Source of the DNA: Dehalococcoidia bacterium
Lineage (GTDB): Bacteria; Chloroflexota; Dehalococcoidia; Dehalococcoidales; DAOWKM01
DNA: 5,573 nt
Assembly: GCA_030643695.1 (NCBI GenBank)
Contig: DAOWKM010000106.1
Location: 1-5,573 of the forward strand
Direction: 5' to 3'
Position numbers and translations under genes: made by a program. Under the pieces are notes generated by a model that was given only the letters and a program-made list of their open reading frames with translations, searched no databases and had not been told where the DNA came from. Numbering within the stretch: position 1 is the stretch's first letter; each line of letters opens with the position of its first letter. This document shows, in pieces, positions 1 to 5,573 of this stretch.

Positions 1-539
1 AGAAAAAAGTCGCGGTCGGTATCATGAACTATTTTGTCCACCGGCTGGCCGGTATGCTTGACGATTATGTCCCTGATTAGCTCCTGCTGCCGCATAATCT
101 CACGAGCGGCAATCTCTATATCGGTTGCCTGCCCTTGAACACCGCCAACCGCCTGGTGCAGGTGGATGGTAGAGTTGGGCAAGGCATAGCGCTTGCCCTT
201 AGCGCCAGCACAAAGGAGCACTGTAGCCATGCTGGCAGCCATCCCGACACAGATGGTGGACACATCACAGCGGATAAGCTGCATGGTATCGTAGATGGCA
301 AGACCAGCGCTGATGACACCTCCGGGACAGTGAATATAAAGGCTTATATCTTTGTCTGGGTCTTCCCGCTCCAGATAGAGAAGCTGAGCAACAATAACAT
401 TAGCTACCTGGTCATTAATAGGCATACCTAACATGACAATGCGCTCTTTCAATAGAAGAGAATATATATCAAAGGCTCGCTCTCCTCTGGCTCCACTTTC
501 AATCACCATAGGAATAACATTCATTGGCTGAATACTCAT
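1..539 (-). CDS. clpP: ATP-dependent Clp protease proteolytic subunit ClpP (3' end cut by window edge)
   Basis: This is the serine peptidase subunit that forms the barrel of the cytoplasmic Clp protease and degrades proteins fed by ClpX/ClpC-type ATPases. I translated 179 codons from the ATG at 539; the reading frame is open to the window edge, so roughly 20 C-terminal residues are missing. The catalytic triad is complete. Ser103 sits in GMAASMA, His128 in HLHQAVGG and Asp177 in DTDRDFF, with spacings of 25 and 49 that equal those of E. coli ClpP. The stretches RGERAFDIYS, VSTIC and GQATDIEIAARE are also typical. The ATG at 539 is preceded by AGGAGG at 7 nt and overlaps the tig stop codon (ATGA), so translation is probably coupled. 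A second Met at residue 6 begins MNVIPMVIES, which matches the start of the B. subtilis protein; residues 1-6 may therefore be a short propeptide. The usual substrate-strand motif INSPGG reads IHCPGG here (residues 69-74). Confidence 0.97.
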   Translation of the reverse strand, partial: MSIQPMNVIPMVIESGARGERAFDIYSLLLKERIVMLGMPINDQVANVIVAQLLYLEREDPDKDISLYIHCPGGVISAGLAIYDTMQLIRCDVSTICVGMAASMATVLLCAGAKGKRYALPNSTIHLHQAVGGVQGQATDIEIAAREIMRQQELIRDIIVKHTGQPVDKIVHDTDRDFF

Positions 540-1855
540 TTTTGCTCCTCCTTCTGTGATTTCTCAATGCTCATATTTGAACCCCTGGCTATTTCTACTA
601 GCCGCTGGATAGTTTTTCGGGTAATTAATAACTGCTTGATTGATTCACGGGACTGCGAATTGTTCAAGAGTTTGTTTAGTTCATCCTTATTCTCAGTAGC
701 ACTCTTTATCATTTCTTCAATCTCAGTATCTATCTCAGAGTCGCTAACCTCAACTTTCTCCTCTCGGACAACCTCGCCTAGCACTAGCGACTGAGCAACC
801 TGCTTTGCCGCTAGCGGGCGCAACTCCTCACGCAGTTCTTTCTCGGTCTTGTTAATGCCAGCCAGGTATGCCTCCAAACCCTTACCATCCATTTGCCACT
901 GTTGTAACTGCCGGTTAATGATTCTGTCAATTTCTATCTCTACCAAGACTGGAGGGAACTCTACTTCGGTAAGGCCAACTACGGCTTCAATTACCCGCTC
1001 CTCAAAGTCCATCCTGGCTTTTTCCTCAGCTCTACGCTTTAAGTTAGCCGAAACCTTCTCTCGGAGTAAATCCAAGGTTTTGAACTCAGGGTCAACCCCT
1101 CTAGCGAATTCATCATCCAACTCAGGGAGTCTTTCCTGCTTTACTTCGGTAGCCCTTACTTTAAATGAAGTCTCCTTGCCTGCCAGCTCGCCTTTAGGAT
1201 AATCCGAGGGGAACTGGAGATTGAATTCCTTCTCCCCATCTCTCCTCATCCCGATTAACTGCTCAGCGAATCCCGGCACCGGAAATGATAAGTCAGGAAG
1301 AACCTGATATTGGGTTCCTTTCCGGTTTATAAAAGGCTTATCTTCAACGCTGCTCTCAATATCTAAGACTACTAAATCATCAAGGTCTACCGGACGCTCT
1401 ACCGGCTCCCAAGTAGCCTGCTGATGACGCAGCCTTTCTATTACCGCATCAACATCATTATCGCTTAGTTTTATCGGCTGCGGTGTAACCTGAATACAAT
1501 GGTAGTCGCCAAGTTTAATCGTGGGCGGTAATGGCACTACTGCCTTAAACACTACCGGGTCAGTCTGAGTTATCTCAATATTTGGCTGAGCGAAAGCCTC
1601 AATCTTCTCCTCTTTGATAGCATTCTGGTAAGCCTTAGGCAGTAGATGATTTAGGGCATCATCAAGGAGGCTCTCCTTACCTATATAGCTTTCTAATATA
1701 GCCCGCGGTGCCTTCCCTTTACGAAAGCCAGGGATACTCGCTTTCTTAACTAATCGGTAATAGGATTCCTCTAAGGACACCTCAACCTCGGCAGGCTCCA
1801 TCTCAACAGTGAGAAATACCTGGCTATTTTCTGTTTTTTCCTTGGTTACCTTCAC
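536..1855 (-). CDS. tig: Trigger factor, ribosome-associated chaperone and peptidyl-prolyl isomerase
   Basis: Trigger factor binds near the peptide exit of the ribosome and shields nascent chains. The 439-residue product has the normal family length and three-part layout. The N-terminal ribosome-binding domain (about 1-115) carries the signature GFRKGKAP at 43-50, matching GFRxGKxP. An FKBP-type PPIase domain occupies about 155-240, with the hallmark VPGFAEQLIGM at 193-203, then FPSDYP at 215-220 and LAGK at 224-227. A charged helical C-terminal chaperone domain covers about 260-430, and the tail is Lys/Glu/Gln rich. The start is GTG at 1855, supported by GAGGG 7 nt upstream. The gene lies about 28 nt after aspS and overlaps clpP by 4 nt, so it is the middle gene of the operon. 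Pairing of tig with clpP is common in bacteria. Confidence 0.97.
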   Translation of the reverse strand: MKVTKEKTENSQVFLTVEMEPAEVEVSLEESYYRLVKKASIPGFRKGKAPRAILESYIGKESLLDDALNHLLPKAYQNAIKEEKIEAFAQPNIEITQTDPVVFKAVVPLPPTIKLGDYHCIQVTPQPIKLSDNDVDAVIERLRHQQATWEPVERPVDLDDLVVLDIESSVEDKPFINRKGTQYQVLPDLSFPVPGFAEQLIGMRRDGEKEFNLQFPSDYPKGELAGKETSFKVRATEVKQERLPELDDEFARGVDPEFKTLDLLREKVSANLKRRAEEKARMDFEERVIEAVVGLTEVEFPPVLVEIEIDRIINRQLQQWQMDGKGLEAYLAGINKTEKELREELRPLAAKQVAQSLVLGEVVREEKVEVSDSEIDTEIEEMIKSATENKDELNKLLNNSQSRESIKQLLITRKTIQRLVEIARGSNMSIEKSQKEEQK

Positions 1856-1883
1856 TACTTATCCCTCGTCACCTAAAATCGTA

Positions 1884-3677
1884 CTATTCATCACGCAGAC
1901 GCAGGTGCAATTCAGCCAGTTGCTCCTCGGTAACCGATGACGGAGCATTAACGGTTAAATCAACCGCCCCCTGATTCTTGGGAAAGGCAATCACCTCCCT
2001 GATGTTTTCCTCCTCAGCCAGTAGCATCACAATACGGTCAATGCCCAGGGCGATGCCGCCATGAGGAGGAGCACCATACTCAAAAGCCTCAAGCAAGTGT
2101 CCGAAACGCCTCACAATCTCCTCATCACTATAGCCCAAGAGTCTAAAGATCTTCCTTTGAAGATGACTGGTGTAAATCCTAAGGCTACCGCCACCAATTT
2201 CGCACCCATTACATACCATATCATAATGCTTACCCCGCACTTTCTCCAGAGCAGTATCCAGCAACGGCACGTCCTCATCCCTGGGAGCAGTGAACGGATG
2301 ATGCATTGGCTCCCATCTTCCAGTATCCTCATTTCGTTGTAGCAAGGGAAAGTCTGTAATGAAGGCAAAGGCAAGGAGATTAGGGTCGGTAAGCTTAAGC
2401 CGATGCCCCATTTCCTGACGCAGCTCAGCCAATGCCATATCAACCTGCTTGGGTCTGCCAGCAATGATAAGCAGAAGGTCTCCCATTTCTGCGCCCAGAC
2501 GCTCTGCCATCTGTTTAATCTGGTCTAGGGTTAGAAATTTAGTTGCCACCGACTTTACCATATCAATGGTTAGCTGGTTTAAACTACCAGTCGAGGTGCC
2601 TAATGGCATGGTTACCAAGCCCTCAGCCCCAAGACCCTGCACCAACTTATTTAGTTCATCAAGTTGACTGCGGGTATAAGTAGCACAGCCAGGAAGGCAA
2701 ATCCCCTTTACCTTACCCCCTTCAGTAATAGCTGAACGGAAAATGGAGAAGTTAGATTGGCCAGCAATGTCTGACAGGTCTCTTATCTCCAGACCAAAGC
2801 GCAAATCAGGCTTATCCGTGCCATAATGCTCCATTGCCTCAGCATAGGTAAGACGAGGGAAAGGCGTTATCACTCGCCAATCAGGCTTAATCATCTCCAT
2901 CATAGAGGTGAAAAGCTCTTCCATCAGGTTAAGGATGTCCTCTTCCTCAACAAAGCTCATTTCCAGGTCAAGCTGGGTGAATTCAGGTTGGCGGTCAGCG
3001 CGTGTATCTTCATCACGAAAGCACCTGGCAATTTGAAAGTATTTCTCCACACCAGCGACCATCAATAACTGCTTGAGTTGTTGTGGAGACTGAGGTAGAG
3101 CATAAAACTCGCCGGGGTGAAGGCGGCTGGGCACCAGGTAATCACGAGCCCCTTCAGGGGTGCTCTTAATCAGGACCGGTGTTTCTACCTCAATAAATCC
3201 CCTGGCATCCAGAAAATCACGAATAAATTTCACTACCCGGTAACGAAGGAGTAGATTTCCCTTCATCCGAGCCCGGCGCAGGTCAAGATAGCGATACTTA
3301 AGGCGAAGGTTTTCATCTACCTCAATGTCCTCATTTATATAAAAGGGTGATGTTTTCGATGGATTAAGTATATCGGTATTATGAGCAATAACCTCAATAT
3401 CGCCAGTAGCCAATTTAGGGTTCTCCGTTCCCGGAGGGCGGAGGGCAACCACACCACTAGCCCTAATCACATATTCACTACGCATCTCACTGGCTATTTT
3501 ATGGCACGACTTTGATATTTCTGGATTGAATACCACCTGAACTACGCCCTCTTTGTCCCGCAAATCGATGAATATCAGTCCCCCATGGTCACGACGGCGG
3601 TCAACCCAACCTGCCAGGGTTACCTTGACACCTACATGCGTCTTGCTCAGCTCACCACAGCTATGACTCTTAAGCAA
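1884..3677 (-). CDS. aspS: Aspartyl-tRNA synthetase, bacterial type, probably non-discriminating (aspartate--tRNA(Asp/Asn) ligase)
   Basis: This class II synthetase charges tRNA(Asp), and perhaps tRNA(Asn), with aspartate. Numbered from the GTG at 3683, an OB-fold anticodon-binding domain covers about 1-105 with GWVDRRRDHGG at 25-35. Motif 1 ends around ETPVL (167-171). The aspartate-site loop QSPQQLKQ is at 198-205, and motif 2 is FRDEDTRADRQPEF at 222-235. A GAD-type insertion lies at about 290-410. HHPFT is at 461-465 and motif 3, GIALGIDR, at 543-550. All catalytic motifs are intact, and the length (597-599 residues) is normal for the bacterial family. I prefer the TTG at 3677 over the GTG at 3683. 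The GTG lies inside a near-perfect Shine-Dalgarno (AGGGGGTGAT), which stands 5 nt before the TTG, and the resulting N-terminus MLKSHSCGEL fits the family. His33 in RRRDHGG, where E. coli-type discriminating enzymes have Leu, points to relaxed tRNA specificity (inference). It is the first gene of the aspS-tig-clpP operon. Confidence 0.97.
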   Translation of the reverse strand: MLKSHSCGELSKTHVGVKVTLAGWVDRRRDHGGLIFIDLRDKEGVVQVVFNPEISKSCHKIASEMRSEYVIRASGVVALRPPGTENPKLATGDIEVIAHNTDILNPSKTSPFYINEDIEVDENLRLKYRYLDLRRARMKGNLLLRYRVVKFIRDFLDARGFIEVETPVLIKSTPEGARDYLVPSRLHPGEFYALPQSPQQLKQLLMVAGVEKYFQIARCFRDEDTRADRQPEFTQLDLEMSFVEEEDILNLMEELFTSMMEMIKPDWRVITPFPRLTYAEAMEHYGTDKPDLRFGLEIRDLSDIAGQSNFSIFRSAITEGGKVKGICLPGCATYTRSQLDELNKLVQGLGAEGLVTMPLGTSTGSLNQLTIDMVKSVATKFLTLDQIKQMAERLGAEMGDLLLIIAGRPKQVDMALAELRQEMGHRLKLTDPNLLAFAFITDFPLLQRNEDTGRWEPMHHPFTAPRDEDVPLLDTALEKVRGKHYDMVCNGCEIGGGSLRIYTSHLQRKIFRLLGYSDEEIVRRFGHLLEAFEYGAPPHGGIALGIDRIVMLLAEEENIREVIAFPKNQGAVDLTVNAPSSVTEEQLAELHLRLRDE

Positions 3678-3678
3678 A

Positions 3679-3688
3679 ATCACCCCCT
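3679..3688 (-). promoter_or_regulatory. Shine-Dalgarno that decides the aspS start
   Basis: Read on the minus strand, AGGGGGTGAT differs at one base from the full anti-16S complement AGGAGGTGAT. The upstream in-frame GTG (3681-3683) is part of this element and so cannot use it. The TTG at 3675-3677 begins 5 nt after the GGGGG block, a workable spacing. This supports a TTG start for aspS. Confidence 0.7.
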
Positions 3689-3716
3689 GATGCCAGGACC
3701 TTAGACTGTTGTGCTG

Positions 3717-3745
3717 ATTATAGCTTATATGGGGGTGTGTTTCAA
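3717..3745 (-). promoter_or_regulatory. Sigma-70 type promoter of the aspS-tig-clpP operon
   Basis: On the minus strand TTGAAA (3740-3745) is followed by a 17-nt spacer and a perfect TATAAT (3717-3722). Transcription should begin near 3710, giving a leader of about 33 nt before the proposed TTG start of aspS. The same architecture recurs 333 bp upstream at 4050-4078. I see no CIRCE-like inverted repeat, so no heat-shock repressor control is evident despite the chaperone and protease genes downstream. Confidence 0.8.
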
Positions 3746-3749
3746 CTTG
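3719..3749. repeat. Imperfect direct repeat, copy 1 (aspS promoter copy)
   Basis: TATAGCTTATA, a 12-bp variable core, then TCAACTTG. The second copy, at 4052-4082, has both flanks identical and 5 of 12 core bases shared, so about 24 of 31 positions agree. The copies are 333 bp apart in the same orientation and each contains a minus-strand promoter. Confidence 0.7.
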
Positions 3750-3825
3750 AGCAAGATGAGTGGTATATATAGTAAGATAAATCCATGAAATACGTTAGCA
3801 TAACATAAAGAGGCAACGCAGATAG

Positions 3826-3835
3826 CTAGCGCTAG
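3826..3835. repeat. Perfect 10-bp palindrome CTAGCGCTAG
   Basis: CTAGCGCTAG equals its own reverse complement and overlaps the stop codon of the small HicB-like ORF. It could be a protein-binding site or a chance palindrome. It lies about 80 bp upstream of the aspS -35 box, too far to be a simple repressor operator. Confidence 0.35.
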
Positions 3836-3993
3836 AACCTAGGGGCAAGCCCCGCTTGTTTGCACAATTCGTTGGCGGTTATCCTATATTCCTCTATTGT
3901 TTTCCCTTCGGTAACTACCTCAGGCCATTCAATAAGTTGCCCCATATATCCGGAGCTTATTTTTGTGTATTTAGCAGTATAGCTTTTCACCAT
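3832..3993 (-). CDS. Small HicB-like antitoxin family protein, truncated
   Basis: This 53-residue ORF starts at the ATG at 3993 and ends in TAG. Residues 1-40 read like the N-terminal fold of HicB-family antitoxins. YTAKYTK is followed by SGYMGQLIEWPEVVTEGKT and EEYR, matching the family pattern of a Gly-Tyr strand, a Glu-x-Pro-(G/E) turn and T(E/Q)G(K/R)T(L/I)EE. After that the usual helix (often LxDALxEM) is replaced by an unrelated tail ending in a Cys-containing stretch and APRF. No DNA-binding C-terminal domain is present, and other frames do not restore HicB. I find no HicA toxin upstream or downstream. A GGGAGG lies 11 nt before the ATG and a promoter-like element at 4050-4078 points at it, so it could be expressed. 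It may be a solitary HicB-like protein or the remnant of a lost toxin-antitoxin locus. Family membership is judged from pattern only. Confidence 0.6.
   Translation of the reverse strand: MVKSYTAKYTKISSGYMGQLIEWPEVVTEGKTIEEYRITANELCKQAGLAPRF
3842..3853. repeat. GC-rich inverted repeat GGGGCAAGCCCC
   Basis: A perfect GGGGC/GCCCC inverted repeat with a 2-nt centre (or GGGG/CCCC around a 4-nt loop) sits inside the last codons of the HicB-like ORF, exactly in the tail that does not match the family. On the plus strand it is followed by GCTTGTTT, which allows an alternative CAAGC/GCTTG stem. No strong T-run follows on either strand, so a functional rho-independent terminator is doubtful. Confidence 0.4.
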
Positions 3994-4049
3994 AGTGAGC
4001 GTCGCCTCCCTGAATAGTTAGAGCTATCATTCCCATTAAAACAACTTAT

Positions 4050-4078
4050 AGTATAGCTTATAACAGGATGCTCTTCAA
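4050..4078 (-). promoter_or_regulatory. Promoter-like element facing the HicB-like ORF
   Basis: On the minus strand TTGAAG (4073-4078) is followed by a 17-nt spacer and TATACT (4050-4055). Transcription would start near 4043, about 50 nt before the ATG of the small ORF. It is clearly a relative of the aspS promoter, and it could also feed read-through into aspS because no strong terminator lies between. Confidence 0.6.
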
Positions 4079-4082
4079 CTTG
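4052..4082. repeat. Imperfect direct repeat, copy 2 (promoter ahead of the HicB-like ORF)
   Basis: Second copy of the element at 3719-3749: TATAGCTTATA, a 12-bp core and TCAACTTG. Identity extends beyond the -10 and -35 hexamers into the spacer and upstream CAAG, which suggests common origin or a shared regulator site. Confidence 0.7.
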
Positions 4083-4096
4083 TATGTAGCGGTAAA

Positions 4097-4126
4097 TTGA
4101 CAAGCCTAAGGTCTTAATATTATCAT
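4097..4126 (+). promoter_or_regulatory. Promoter of the homocysteine biosynthesis gene, probably giving a leaderless mRNA
   Basis: A perfect TTGACA (4097-4102) is followed by an 18-nt spacer and TATCAT (4121-4126); a 15-nt alternative with TATTAT (4118-4123) also exists. Initiation would fall at about 4130-4136, at or just before the ATG at 4136. A small inverted repeat ATCTT-A-AAGAT (4125-4135) spans the predicted start point and could be an operator. Confidence 0.65.
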
Positions 4127-4135
4127 CTTAAAGAT

Positions 4136-5344
4136 ATGACCAAAACCATTGAGGAAATAAACGAAAAGATACGAGAGGGCAAAGCGGTAGTAGTCACCGC
4201 TGAAGAAATAATAGACCTTGTTAAGCAGAAGGGTGTTGCCAAAGCAGCACAGGAGGTAGATGTAGTTACCACTGGCACCTTTGGGCCTATGTGTTCATCT
4301 GGTGCCTACTTCAACATTGGGCACTCTACGCCCCGAATAAAGCTCGGTGGTGGTAGAGCCTATCTCAATGATGTTCTGGCTTATACCGGGCTGGCAGCAG
4401 CCGATATATACCTAGGGGCTAGCGCCCTACCTGATGACGACCCCAGAAATAGAATCCACCCTGGCGAATTCAACTATGGTGGTGGCCATGTAATTGAAGA
4501 GCTAGTAGCCGGGAAGGACATAAGATTAGTGGCAACTGGATACGGCACTGATTGCTACCCCAGGAAAAGGCTTGAAACCTGGATTAACCTAAAAGACATT
4601 AATGAGGCGGTATTATTTAACATCAGAAATGCCTGCCAGAATTACAATGTGGCGGTAAACCTCTCCGATAAGACAATCTATACCTATATGGGTATATTAA
4701 AACCTCACTTGGGTAATGCTAATTACTGCAGTGCCGGCCAGCTTTCCCCCCTGCTGAATGACCCATATTACCGGACTATTGGAATAGGCACCAAAATATT
4801 CCTGGGTGGTGGCATAGGCTTCGTCGCCTGGCAAGGCACTCAGCACAATCCGAATGTGCCTCGCTCCGAGAACGGGGTGCCGAGAGGAAGTTCCGGGACA
4901 GTTACCGTAATCGGTGATTTAAAGCGGATGAAGCCAAGATGGCTGGTAGGGACAAGTATGCTGGGCTATGGTTGTAACATCACCGTGGGGATTGGCATTC
5001 CCATTCCTATACTATCTGAGGAAATTCTACAGTATACTGCAGTAACTGATGCTGGTATTTTTGCCCCCATTGTAGATTATTCAGAGTCATATCCCCAGAT
5101 GAAGTCAGACATCCTGGGTGAAGTCAGCTATGCCCAGTTGAAGAGTGGCAGGATAGTAATTCAAGGTAAGGAGGTGCCTACTGCTTCCTTATCTAGCTAC
5201 TCGCGGGCGGTAGAAATCGCTACCACTCTGAAGGAGTGGATACTGAGTGGAAAGTTCTTATTAACTGAGCCAGTGGCACCCCTGCCCGGCGTGGAATCAG
5301 GGGTAACCGTTAAGCCGCTTAAAGAACGCCCACTAGAGGAATAA
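4136..5344 (+). CDS. HcyBio/DUF39 (COG1900) protein, predicted L-aspartate semialdehyde sulfurtransferase
   Basis: This family (Methanosarcina MA1821, Methanocaldococcus MJ0100) makes L-homocysteine from L-aspartate semialdehyde, with sulfur passed as a cysteine persulfide and electrons from a partner ferredoxin. The 402-residue product starts MTKTIEEINEKIREGKAVVV, a typical family opening. It has the conserved cysteine-containing block TTGTFGPMCSSGAYFNIGHS (45-64), the Gly-rich NYGGGHVIEELVAGK (113-127), and a second conserved-looking cysteine in GYGTDCYPRKR (135-145). Cys53 and Cys140 are the best candidates for the persulfide/disulfide pair; Cys168, Cys198 and Cys280 are further ones. Unlike some archaeal members it has no C-terminal CBS domains and ends soon after the core. 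The ATG is the first possible start (an in-frame TAA lies at 4115-4117) and has no Shine-Dalgarno. A NIL-domain gene follows after 27 nt, which strongly supports the assignment. Biochemical function is inferred from the family. Confidence 0.9.
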   Translation: MTKTIEEINEKIREGKAVVVTAEEIIDLVKQKGVAKAAQEVDVVTTGTFGPMCSSGAYFNIGHSTPRIKLGGGRAYLNDVLAYTGLAAADIYLGASALPDDDPRNRIHPGEFNYGGGHVIEELVAGKDIRLVATGYGTDCYPRKRLETWINLKDINEAVLFNIRNACQNYNVAVNLSDKTIYTYMGILKPHLGNANYCSAGQLSPLLNDPYYRTIGIGTKIFLGGGIGFVAWQGTQHNPNVPRSENGVPRGSSGTVTVIGDLKRMKPRWLVGTSMLGYGCNITVGIGIPIPILSEEILQYTAVTDAGIFAPIVDYSESYPQMKSDILGEVSYAQLKSGRIVIQGKEVPTASLSSYSRAVEIATTLKEWILSGKFLLTEPVAPLPGVESGVTVKPLKERPLEE

Positions 5345-5371
5345 ATATGGTGGAGAATCAGAGGTAGTAGA

Positions 5372-5573
5372 ATGGTTATTTCCAGAAGAATAGTCCTACA
5401 TTTTCCCAAACGCATAGTAGACCAACCAATAGTGAGCCGACTGGTGAAAGACTACAACCTTGACTTTAACATTTTGAAGGCTTCAGTTACCCCCGATGAG
5501 GAAGGACTAATGGTATTAGAATTGAGCGGGAAGCAAGGGGACTATGATAAAGGTATCAGGTATTTAACTAAAA
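5372..5573 (+). CDS. NIL-domain protein, probable NIL-ferredoxin partner of the HcyBio protein (3' end cut by window edge)
   Basis: Sixty-seven codons from the ATG at 5372 run off the window without a stop. The product opens MVISRRIVLHFPKRIVDQPI, then VSRLVKDYNLDFNILKASVTP and GLMVLELSG. This is the pattern of the NIL domain (ligand-binding ACT-like fold seen in MetN C-termini), whose beta1 strand carries LxFP and whose helix begins with QPI(V/I)S. In the homologous MA1822 the NIL domain is followed by two [4Fe-4S] ferredoxin motifs that supply electrons for homocysteine formation. That part would lie beyond the window and is not seen. The start is backed by GAGG 7 nt upstream. The gene stands 27 nt after the HcyBio gene with no terminator between, so the two form an operon. 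The NIL call is firm; the ferredoxin half is inferred from neighbourhood. Confidence 0.85.
   Translation, partial: MVISRRIVLHFPKRIVDQPIVSRLVKDYNLDFNILKASVTPDEEGLMVLELSGKQGDYDKGIRYLTK

Larger units (their letters stand above)
3678..4135. other. Divergent intergenic region between aspS and the homocysteine gene
   Basis: This gap of about 450 bp is AT-rich and carries the aspS Shine-Dalgarno and promoter, the small HicB-like ORF with its promoter, and the divergent promoter of the plus-strand gene. The -35 boxes of the two divergent promoters (4073-4078 minus, 4097-4102 plus) are only 18 bp apart, so a regulator binding between them could affect both. I see nothing recognisable at about 3750-3825: no tRNA, no riboswitch and no convincing ORF. 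Confidence 0.7.

Noticed and set aside
135..431. Plus-strand ORF of 98 codons opposite clpP
   Set aside because: It is antisense to a well-conserved ClpP reading frame and its translation resembles no family; it is a shadow of the real gene.
2111..2464. Minus-strand ORF of 117 codons inside aspS
   Set aside because: It is out of frame within the conserved C-terminal half of aspS, whose own frame is unbroken across the region.
3842..3865. Rho-independent terminator
   Set aside because: The stem is short (4-5 bp) and no run of T follows on either strand; it is kept only as an inverted repeat.
3710..4135. CIRCE or other heat-shock operator ahead of the tig-clpP operon
   Set aside because: No TTAGCACTC/GAGTGCTAA inverted repeat or similar element is present; the promoter looks like a plain housekeeping one.
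3994..4135. HicA toxin gene upstream of the HicB-like ORF
   Set aside because: The 140 bp contain stops and promoter elements; no HicA-like translation or KIPxGTLxxI end was found.
4409..4427. Second copy of the CCTAGGGGC / CTAGCGC words seen at 3826-3846
   Set aside because: The words are in a different order, lie inside the coding frame of the HcyBio gene and encode ordinary residues; probably chance.

Overview
This window looks like ordinary bacterial chromosome with moderate GC. It holds two divergent transcription units separated by a regulatory gap of about 450 bp that contains one very small gene. The order aspS - tig - clpP, the residual FKBP domain in trigger factor, and an archaeal/anaerobe-type homocysteine gene pair suggest an anaerobic bacterium. 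From memory this resembles Chloroflexota of the Dehalococcoidia type, but that assignment is an inference and was not tested by any search.

Left part, minus strand (1-3677): aspartyl-tRNA synthetase (aspS), trigger factor (tig) and the ATP-dependent Clp protease subunit (clpP, cut by the window edge) form a tight operon. The aspS-tig gap is about 28 nt, and tig and clpP overlap by 4 nt (ATGA). The operon has a near-consensus sigma-70 type promoter (TTGAAA, 17 nt, TATAAT) about 40 bp ahead of aspS. It couples tRNA charging, co-translational folding and protein turnover.

Middle (3678-4135): this stretch holds the aspS promoter and a 53-residue truncated HicB-like antitoxin ORF on the minus strand. 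It also holds a second promoter that is a diverged copy of the aspS promoter, and a divergent plus-strand promoter for the right-hand genes. A palindrome and a short GC-rich inverted repeat lie at the 3' end of the small ORF.

Right part, plus strand (4136-5573): a full-length HcyBio/DUF39 protein (COG1900, homologous to Methanosarcina MA1821) is followed 27 nt later by the start of a NIL-domain protein, probably the NIL-ferredoxin partner (MA1822-like), cut by the window edge. Together they are predicted to make homocysteine directly from L-aspartate semialdehyde and a protein-bound sulfur, without the O-acyl-homoserine route. The first gene has no Shine-Dalgarno and its promoter lies so close to the ATG that a leaderless or nearly leaderless mRNA is likely.

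I see no tRNA, rRNA, CRISPR array or insertion sequence.
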